In this document: in pieces, positions 1 to 5,175 of the stretch
Position numbering within the stretch: the first letter of the stretch is position 1
Layout: the number at the start of each line of letters is the position of its first letter
DNA from: Candidatus Nomurabacteria bacterium CG_4_10_14_0_2_um_filter_30_12
GTDB lineage: Bacteria; Patescibacteriota; Minisyncoccia; Phycocordibacterales; UBA9973
DNA: 7,141 nucleotides
Direction of reading: 5' to 3'
Assembly: GCA_002792755.1 (NCBI GenBank)
Contig: PFOY01000015.1
Location: 1-7,141 of the forward strand
Made by a program: the position numbers and the translations under genes
Notes under the pieces: model-generated
Databases searched by the model: none
Seen by the model: the letters and a program-made list of their open reading frames with translations, nothing else
What the model was told of the DNA's origin: nothing

Positions 1-2837
1 TCTTTAATATCTTTAATTAAAAGTTTTATCTTTTCTTTATCTATAAAAGTAGTATAAAAATACTCTTTATCATCTTTAGCTTCTAAAAATTCTAAACAAG
101 ATTCTTGCACATTTATTTTTTGTTTTCTACTTTCAATTAAAAGAAAAGAATACATTGTAAGCTGACGCATATAATTACTCATTCTACCTTCTTCATTTAT
201 CTTTTCTATATCATTCTTTTTACGTGGATTACCAGTTTTAAAATCAATAACTCTTAAATTATCTTTATCTAACTCTTCTATCAAATCTATTTTCCCATAA
301 ATATTTAAATGTGGAAATTCTTCAGTGTGGATAGAAATACTTTTTTCATTTTCTCTTTTACTATTTATTTTTGGTAATCTATCTTCTACCCATTTTGAAA
401 TTATTTGAAAAACTTCTTTATCACCACCAACAATTTTTTTTAATTCCTCCATCGAAGGAATCATCTCCGATTTTAAAATTCTATCTATAGCAGAATGGAT
501 AGCATTACCAAATTCCAAACTTTCACTTTTTGGCTCTGGTAATCTTAATAAATTCCTAAAATACCATTTCCAAGGACATTCAAAAAAGTTGTTCAAAAGA
601 GACACAGATACATTGGTATCTGTATATTGCTTTTCCACTGTTTTCGTAAGTTTTTCTAATACATTCATATCTTCATTTTCTTTATTTGAAACAACATAAA
701 TCTTCGGATCATAAAACAATATTTTATCTTCTGTATCTTTAAAAGAAAAACTTTGAAAAAACTTTCCACCAGATATTAATAAAATAGAAATTATATTTGC
801 TAATTCTTGATTTTGTCCTCCATAAGAAAATCTAGAAAAAGATAAAGTACAAAATCTTTTTGCACGAGTAATGGCAACATATAATTCTCTCTTAGCTCCC
901 AATTCATTCTTCTCTTCTATTTTTTGAGCTATAGATTCTGGTAATTTAAAATTCCTACGTTTACCTTTCATTATTTCATTTTCATTCATATGTGCTATCC
1001 AAACAAAATCAAACTCTAAACCTTTAGACCCATGAAGTGTCATCACTTTAACTCCATCATCACTCTCAAAAGAAGCCAGTGGAATATCTTCTCCATATTC
1101 TCTTAACCTTTCTATAAAAGCGACATATCCCGTTAAAGAATTAATATTTCCTTTATTTTTTCTTTCAGAAAAAGAAATAGATAAATGAAGAAAACTTCTC
1201 ACAATTTCAATTCTACGTATTAATTCATCATGTTCTTTTGCATTTTTTATTAATATTTCATCTCCAATAACTTGAATTAACTCATATACATCCAAAGAAG
1301 AAGAAATGGATACCAAATCTTTCAATTTTAAAGCCCAAGCTTTTATATCTTCATTTTTATTAAAAAGATCATTTTGTTCAAAAATAATATTTTTTAAACT
1401 AATATCTTTACCATGTTTTTCATATAAATACTGATGTGCAGAAAGTACAGGAATACCTATAACAGGATCAAGAATACTTTCTGAAAATAAAACTGCACTA
1501 TTACTATTTACACAAATTTTTAAAATTCTTAGTATAGTTTCAAATTCTTTTGTTTCAAATAAAGAAAGATTATTCATTGAAGCGACTTTTATACCTAAAT
1601 CCTTCAAAATCTTTATAGCAGAAACTACTTGTCTATTTTTTGGAACAAGCACTGCACAATTATTGATATCTATTTTATGACTTTTTATTTTCTCTTTTAT
1701 TTCAAGTCCACATGCTAATATTTCATCACGAGGATAATCTGTCTCAACTAATCTCAAGATATGATTTTCTTTTAATGTAGCCAACAACTTTTCTTTCGAA
1801 AAAGAACTAGAAAGTAATGTATCTGCTATATTTAAAATATTTTGTGTTGATCTATAGTTATCTGTCAAAAATATAATTTTAGCTTTTCCAAACATATTTT
1901 TAAATTCTTCGAAATGAGACATCTTTGCTCCACCAAAAGCATATATAAGTTGACGATCATCACCAACAGCAAAAATATTTGGCATATCTATCTTTTGCCA
2001 AATTGCCTTTAATAAATCATTTTGTGCTCCACTTGAATCTTGATGTTCATCAATTAATACATATAAATATTTTTCACAAATCTCTAATCTTGCGTCTTCG
2101 CTATTCTCTATTATTTCTAATGCATATTTTATAGTATCATCATAATCCATGAAACCTTCATCTTTCTTTTTTTGTTCATAAAGTTCATAAAATAAAACAA
2201 TCTCTTTTGTGCGTTCTAAACTTTCAATTTGATTAATAATTTCTTTTTTAATTTTCCCCTTACTTTCACCACGAGTAGAAATACTTAATGGATCCTTTTT
2301 AATTTTCAATATTTCATTTTCTATTTCTTCTAAAAATTCACTAGGATTTAATCTTTCACGTTTTAAAAGAGAAATAAGAGATTTTAATTCTTTAAAATAT
2401 CTACCTATATCATTCCTTGGACGAATATGCTTCCATTCATTTTCTCTTAAAATAGCATCACAAATAGAAATACTTTCTGAATCTTCTAATATTCTTGGAG
2501 CTATATCAAAAGAAAGAACGTTGTAAAATTCTTCTATTATCTGAGATGAAAATTTATGAAAAGTTAAAATCTGAACACGAGATGCTTCTCTACCTATATA
2601 TTTATACAATCTATCTCTCATAGCATGAACAGCAGAATTTGTGAAAGTAAGACACAAAATAGCACCTGCACCCACATCAGTCTTTTTTAATATATTTCCT
2701 ATTCTAAGTGCCAAAATCTGTGTTTTTCCAGTACCAGGCCCTGCAATTACCATTACAGGACCATCTAAAGATTCTACTGCATCTTTTTGGGCAATATTAA
2801 GTTTTTTATACTCTTCTTCAAAAATATCTTTAGACAT
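1..2837 (-). CDS. UvrD/PcrA-type superfamily 1 DNA helicase with C-terminal PD-(D/E)XK nuclease (3' end outside window)
   Basis: An open frame of 945 codons runs from ATG 2835-2837 to the left edge without a stop, so the C-terminus is missing. The helicase motifs are in order: Walker A GPGTGKTQ (residues 33-40, K38), motif Ia LTFTN, motif II DEHQD (263-267), motif III VGDDRQ (291-296), motif IV DNYRST (326-331), motif V TLHGSKGLEF (600-609) and motif VI VAITRAKR (654-661). A RecB-like nuclease follows: ECPWKWYF near C754, FGNAIH (H781), GKIDLI (D851), IDFKTG (D865, K867) and QLTMY (Q892, Y896). This points to an ATP-driven 3'-5' DNA helicase with an attached nuclease, probably acting in DNA repair. 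The family resembles UvrD/PcrA and AddA/AdnB-like fusions, so I give no symbol. The gap to the cupin stop is 25 nt. A TATAAT (2848-2853) lies 10 nt before the ATG without a -35 box, and there is no clear ribosome-binding site. An in-frame stop at 2841-2843 rules out an earlier start. Confidence 0.93.
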   Translation of the reverse strand, partial: MSKDIFEEEYKKLNIAQKDAVESLDGPVMVIAGPGTGKTQILALRIGNILKKTDVGAGAILCLTFTNSAVHAMRDRLYKYIGREASRVQILTFHKFSSQIIEEFYNVLSFDIAPRILEDSESISICDAILRENEWKHIRPRNDIGRYFKELKSLISLLKRERLNPSEFLEEIENEILKIKKDPLSISTRGESKGKIKKEIINQIESLERTKEIVLFYELYEQKKKDEGFMDYDDTIKYALEIIENSEDARLEICEKYLYVLIDEHQDSSGAQNDLLKAIWQKIDMPNIFAVGDDRQLIYAFGGAKMSHFEEFKNMFGKAKIIFLTDNYRSTQNILNIADTLLSSSFSKEKLLATLKENHILRLVETDYPRDEILACGLEIKEKIKSHKIDINNCAVLVPKNRQVVSAIKILKDLGIKVASMNNLSLFETKEFETILRILKICVNSNSAVLFSESILDPVIGIPVLSAHQYLYEKHGKDISLKNIIFEQNDLFNKNEDIKAWALKLKDLVSISSSLDVYELIQVIGDEILIKNAKEHDELIRRIEIVRSFLHLSISFSERKNKGNINSLTGYVAFIERLREYGEDIPLASFESDDGVKVMTLHGSKGLEFDFVWIAHMNENEIMKGKRRNFKLPESIAQKIEEKNELGAKRELYVAITRAKRFCTLSFSRFSYGGQNQELANIISILLISGGKFFQSFSFKDTEDKILFYDPKIYVVSNKENEDMNVLEKLTKTVEKQYTDTNVSVSLLNNFFECPWKWYFRNLLRLPEPKSESLEFGNAIHSAIDRILKSEMIPSMEELKKIVGGDKEVFQIISKWVEDRLPKINSKRENEKSISIHTEEFPHLNIYGKIDLIEELDKDNLRVIDFKTGNPRKKNDIEKINEEGRMSNYMRQLTMYSFLLIESRKQKINVQESCLEFLEAKDDKEYFYTTFIDKEKIKLLIKDIK

Positions 2838-2862
2838 TAATCAATCTATTATATACTTAATA

Positions 2863-3261
2863 TTACTCCGTCGTTTTTCCGTCAAACTCTGGGCTATCTT
2901 TTTCCGCTTCCACTTTAGTGACTCGCACTATTCCATCTTTATGATGAGCTGGAGAATAAATGGTATAAAGTTTTAAATCCTCTGTACTGGATGTATTAAT
3001 AATATTATGTTCTGCACCAGATGGAACAACAATCACAGAGCCATCAATAATATCATAAGTATTACCATCAATGGTACATCTACCATGGCCACTTTCAAAA
3101 CGAAAAAATTGGTCATTATCTGCATGAACTTCCATCCCTATATCTTCGTTTGGTTTTAAACTCATTAAAACCAATTGACTATGTTTACCAGTGTATAAAA
3201 CTCTACGAAAATTTATATTTTCCAATGTCTCTTTTTCTATATTTATATTAAATCCTTTCAT
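2863..3261 (-). CDS. Small single-domain cupin protein
   Basis: The gene encodes 132 residues and ends with TAA. Cupin motif 2 is a textbook match, G-x5-P-x-G-x2-H-x3-N, at residues 74-89 (DGSVIVVPSGAEHNIIN, H85). Motif 1 is a variant around residues 42-58, where EVH (H46) is followed by NDQFFRFESG, so the usual HxH pair is reduced to one histidine and Q51 may take a ligand place. The C-terminal YSPAHHKDG and the ending DGKTTE look like those of a widespread family of small bacterial cupins annotated only as cupin domain-containing. Such proteins are usually metal-binding beta-barrels in the cytoplasm; the substrate is unknown. There is no signal peptide or membrane segment. The start ATG is directly preceded by the shared arm ending CTAACCGG rather than by a Shine-Dalgarno site. 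It lies downstream of the DoxX gene and may belong to the same regulon. Confidence 0.9.
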   Translation of the reverse strand: MKGFNINIEKETLENINFRRVLYTGKHSQLVLMSLKPNEDIGMEVHADNDQFFRFESGHGRCTIDGNTYDIIDGSVIVVPSGAEHNIINTSSTEDLKLYTIYSPAHHKDGIVRVTKVEAEKDSPEFDGKTTE

Positions 3262-3404
3262 CCGGTTAGTGAGATTTCAAATTGTTCTTTATTAATTTAT
3301 AAAAAATAACTAGAAACCTTAAATTAATTAATAATATATTTACTTTATTATATAAACCCGAGAAAGAACAAATTAATAATTTGAAATTCTACTACCGGAT
3401 TCAT
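3262..3404. repeat. Inverted-arm leader element A, between doxX-like gene and cupin
   Basis: This gap holds two facing arms. CCGG at 3262-3265 and TTTCAAATT at 3275-3283 pair with CCGG at 3395-3398 and AATTTGAAA at 3378-3386. Between these two blocks the arms match only loosely (9 against 8 nt). In gene orientation the distal arm begins ATGAATCCGGTAG and the proximal arm ends CTAACCGG directly at the cupin ATG. The distal half also contains its own small hairpin, CAAATT-ATT-AATTTG. The same layout recurs before the DoxX and ECF-like genes. It is the most divergent and longest of the three copies. I cannot tell whether it acts as RNA, as operator DNA or as a mobile repeat. Confidence 0.6.
3347..3352 (-). 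promoter_or_regulatory. Possible -10 box (TATAAT) upstream of cupin gene
   Basis: TATAAT on the minus strand has a TTAATT 18 nt upstream that could serve as a weak -35 box. It would start transcripts about 80 nt before the cupin ATG. It lies between the two arms of element A, so a transcript from here would contain only the proximal arm. In AT-rich DNA such hexamers are common, so this is a weak call. Confidence 0.28.
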
Positions 3405-3413
3405 AATATACGA

Positions 3414-3911
3414 CTATTTTAAAAACTTATACTTTTGAACAAGTAATGTATTTCCCCACCATTTTCCTAACCCAAGATATTCACCAGAATTTATTAACAT
3501 TAAGGATAATATAACAAAAATATATATAATATGATCATCTAAAAAAGGATTATTCTCTGGAGACAAACCAGCTGCAGTATACATAAGAATTAACATTAAT
3601 ATACCAGTATAACCACCTAATTTCATAAAAATTCCTAATACCAATGAAACACCAACAAAAAGCAAACCAAGCATAAATAACCAATCTACGAGTGGAATTC
3701 CAGATAAGCCTTGAAAAAATTCGGCAAATGGACCATGAACACCAAACTGCAAGAATCCCGCTGTAGGAGAACCACCAGTAAACCATGCTTTCTCAGGCGT
3801 TGTAGCAAAACCTAAACCAAACAATTTATCAATAAAGGCCCAAAAAAAGATAAAGCCCATTGATAATCTTAATAACCCTAAAACATAATTTAATTTATTG
3901 TTTTGTTTCAT
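3414..3911 (-). CDS. DoxX/DoxD-family integral membrane protein
   Basis: The gene encodes 165 residues and ends with TAG. About four hydrophobic segments fit DoxX topology: residues 9-27, 76-95, 98-114 and 127-142. Conserved blocks of the DoxD-like (TQO small subunit) branch are clear: FFWAFIDKLFGLGFATTPEK (22-41), FTGGSPTAGFL (44-54) and PENNPFLDDHIIY (118-130). In archaeal Acidianus, DoxD is part of thiosulfate:quinone oxidoreductase. In other bacteria the family is only loosely linked to redox and thiol-related membrane functions, so the reaction here is unknown. The start at 3911 is supported by the leader arm ending CTAAACGAG, which touches the ATG exactly as in two neighbouring genes. 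The cupin follows after 152 nt. No partner oxidoreductase subunit is visible in the window. Confidence 0.9.
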   Translation of the reverse strand: MKQNNKLNYVLGLLRLSMGFIFFWAFIDKLFGLGFATTPEKAWFTGGSPTAGFLQFGVHGPFAEFFQGLSGIPLVDWLFMLGLLFVGVSLVLGIFMKLGGYTGILMLILMYTAAGLSPENNPFLDDHIIYIFVILSLMLINSGEYLGLGKWWGNTLLVQKYKFLK

Positions 3912-4018
3912 CTCGTTTAGAAATCATACCATCTATACATATATCTAATATATAAAGATAACAAATTTTATTTATTTAATAATAATCTCCCGTTTTGTAA
4001 ATTCCTAACGGAATCCAT
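3912..4018. repeat. Inverted-arm leader element B, upstream of doxX-like gene
   Basis: In gene orientation the distal arm reads ATGGATTCCGTTAGGAATTT (3999-4018), and the proximal arm ATTTCTAAACGAG (3912-3924) touches the DoxX ATG. The arms face each other about 75 nt apart, with AT-rich sequence between them. The distal arm also contains a local pair, CCGTT/AACGG (4007-4011 with 3990-3994). The arms match elements A and C better than they match each other, which argues for a shared origin. No T-run after the hairpin suggests a terminator. Confidence 0.6.
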
Positions 4019-4034
4019 AATAATTTATATTATA

Positions 4035-4455
4035 TCACAAATATTTTCCAAGTTTTATTCTTTTTTCTATGTTTTTGAATAATTTTTTGTTATCCATTTC
4101 TCTAACTTTTTCTAATTTTAATTTTTTAATAAAAATTTTTCTTTCTGGAATTTTTACATCTTCGCCATTTCTAGCATAAGTAAACAACAGTTTACCTTTT
4201 ACTGTCTTAGAAAAATACATTGGATATTCTTGTACACTTTCTCCAATAAAACTTTTTAGATTTTTCTTTATTTTTTATTTCATCACCAGCTAATATTAGA
4301 AGAATACCACTTGCCATTGGGTCTAACCTACCAGCATAAGTCATTTTCACATCCTTATATTCTTTATTTTTAAAACGAAAATTCTCCAATGCTTCTAATG
4401 GCGTTTCCCCTTCTTTTTTATTTAACAAAATTATTTTCTTGATTACTTTTTTCAA
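4035..4455 (-). pseudogene. truB: Decayed tRNA pseudouridine(55) synthase (truB) remnant
   Basis: Two frames carry successive pieces of TruB. The first (about 4440-4261) encodes NKKEGETPLEALENFR, then MTYAGRLDPMASGILLILAG, including the catalytic aspartate of the G-x-LDP motif. The second (4274-4035) encodes SFIGESVQEYPMYFSKTVKG, then ARNGEDVKIPERKIFIKKL and a TGA stop. At the junction, in an A-rich run near 4255-4275, the frame shifts. The segment that in E. coli TruB joins GEATK to FRGDIEQ is almost absent, about 40-50 residues short. The C-terminal part with the GTYIR motif is missing too, as the stop falls shortly after the IPERK block. No ATG precedes the first piece; TTG at 4453-4455 or 4426-4428 are the only in-frame candidates after the tRNA. 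TruB makes pseudouridine 55 in the tRNA T-loop; this copy cannot do so. A functional copy may exist elsewhere. Confidence 0.85.
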
Positions 4456-4458
4456 TTT

Positions 4459-4546
4459 TGGCGGAGGCGGAGAGATTTGAACTCTCGATACCTTTCGGTA
4501 TGCCACCTTTCCAAGATGGTGCACTAGACCGCTATGCGACGCCTCC
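4459..4546 (-). tRNA. tRNA-Ser, anticodon GGA, with encoded CCA
   Basis: The acceptor stem GGAGGCG/CGCCTCC is a perfect 7 bp, followed by discriminator G and an encoded CCA (4459-4461). The anticodon arm is CCATC-TTGGAAA-GGTGG with anticodon GGA at 4510-4512, which reads UCC and UCU. The long variable arm ATACC-GAAA-GGTAT marks the class II serine type. The T arm is GAGAG-TTCAAAT-CTCTC and the D stem GCA/TGC. The total is 88 nt with CCA. Only 3 nt separate it from the first possible truB codon downstream. Confidence 0.97.
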
Positions 4547-4555
4547 AAATATTTA

Positions 4556-4561
4556 ATTATA
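4556..4561 (-). promoter_or_regulatory. Possible -10 box for tRNA-Ser
   Basis: TATAAT on the minus strand lies 9 nt before the mature 5' end of the tRNA, a usual distance for a tRNA promoter. It sits immediately after the stop codon of the ECF-like gene. The best -35 candidate, TTTTGT 16 nt upstream inside that gene, is poor. The hexamer match is perfect, but AT-richness makes it weak evidence. Confidence 0.35.
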
Positions 4562-5086
4562 TTAAATTTTAACTCCTACAAAAGAAGGATTTTTTCTAAA
4601 TGCAAAGAACTGTGGAGATGTAATCCATTTATTTATCAACGGACTTAAAGTAACAGCAAAGCCTATATTCCCTGCTAAATGTAAAGCTGTAAAAGGTATT
4701 TGCATAACCAATGCATTGAATACCGTTTGTCCAAACATTGGAGCAAATAAAACTCCAGTCACTAAATCAAAAACAATTGTTGCAAAAAATGCATATACTG
4801 CAAAATTAAAAATTGATGTTTTAAATTTCTTAAAATAAATTGAAGAAGCTGCTCCAATTGCTCCATAAGTAATAGCAGCCACCCATGTCCAAGATCCAAA
4901 ATGGGTTAAAGTGTCATATAAAAAAATACTAAAAAAACCAAAGAAAAAGCCTAAAAAAGCTCCATACTTACGTCCCAAAGGCATAACAGAAGCCATTATA
5001 GGCTCTACGTTTGGCGCTCTTAAAGGAATTAACCTAAATAAGAGACATCCAGCAAATATAATAACTATTTTAAATTTATTTTTCAT
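4562..5086 (-). CDS. ECF-transporter S-component-like integral membrane protein
   Basis: The gene encodes 174 residues and ends with TAA. It is strongly hydrophobic, with roughly five to six membrane segments. The N-terminal FRLIPLRAPNVEPIMASV resembles ECF S-component and DUF6580-like proteins. The C-terminal half, with FDLVTGVL, MQIPFTALHLAGNIGFA and LSPLINKWI, fits vitamin-uptake S-components. Such proteins bind a small nutrient and work with a shared ECF A/A'/T energising module, which is not in this window. The substrate is unknown. I place the start at ATG 5084-5086 rather than at the in-frame ATG 5102-5104, six codons earlier. The former is directly preceded by ATTTCTAACGGG and followed by AAA, the same arrangement as at the DoxX gene and close to that at the cupin gene. 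The tRNA follows after 15 nt. Confidence 0.75.
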   Translation of the reverse strand: MKNKFKIVIIFAGCLLFRLIPLRAPNVEPIMASVMPLGRKYGAFLGFFFGFFSIFLYDTLTHFGSWTWVAAITYGAIGAASSIYFKKFKTSIFNFAVYAFFATIVFDLVTGVLFAPMFGQTVFNALVMQIPFTALHLAGNIGFAVTLSPLINKWITSPQFFAFRKNPSFVGVKI

Positions 5087-5169
5087 CCCGTTAGAAATTT
5101 CCATAAAATTCTTACTTTCTTTAAATTAACCTAATAAACTTATATCCTGTTATTTCTAACGGAATTCAT
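5087..5169. repeat. Inverted-arm leader element C, between ligA and ECF-like gene
   Basis: This is the clearest copy: CCGTTAGAAAT at 5088-5098 pairs perfectly over 11 bp with ATTTCTAACGG at 5152-5162, enclosing 53 nt of AT-rich sequence. In gene orientation the distal arm starts ATGAATTCCGTTAG, 6 nt after the ligA stop. The proximal arm ends at the ECF-like ATG. The element therefore fills nearly the entire intergenic gap. The distal arm alone can also fold locally (CCGTT/AACaGG with one bulge). Confidence 0.65.
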
Positions 5170-5175
5170 GAAATT

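Noticed and set aside
2641..2976. Plus-strand open frame of 111 codons
   Set aside because: It lies opposite the well-supported helicase and cupin genes, has no recognisable domain and is an antisense shadow.
3550..3786. Minus-strand frame of 78 codons inside the DoxX gene
   Set aside because: It is an alternate frame of a strongly conserved membrane protein, rich in Trp and Tyr, with no family resemblance.
4035..4037. Recoded UGA stop, as in some Patescibacteria
   Set aside because: Reading through this TGA gives no TruB-like sequence, and no other gene in the window contains an in-frame UGA.
4459..4548. Apparent N-terminal protein sequence upstream of the truB remnant
   Set aside because: Those codons are the tRNA-Ser gene read as protein; the tRNA structure is complete and explains them.
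5102..5104. Earlier in-frame ATG for the ECF-like gene
   Set aside because: The six extra codons are the shared leader arm itself; comparison with the DoxX and cupin genes favours ATG 5084-5086, though the earlier start is not excluded.
4911..5129. Plus-strand lysine-rich frame of 72 codons
   Set aside because: It is antisense to the ECF-like gene; its composition simply reflects the hydrophobic codons on the other strand.
3262..5169. Intergenic inverted repeats as intrinsic terminators
   Set aside because: The paired arms are 50 or more nt apart and end at start codons, with no T-run after the stem.
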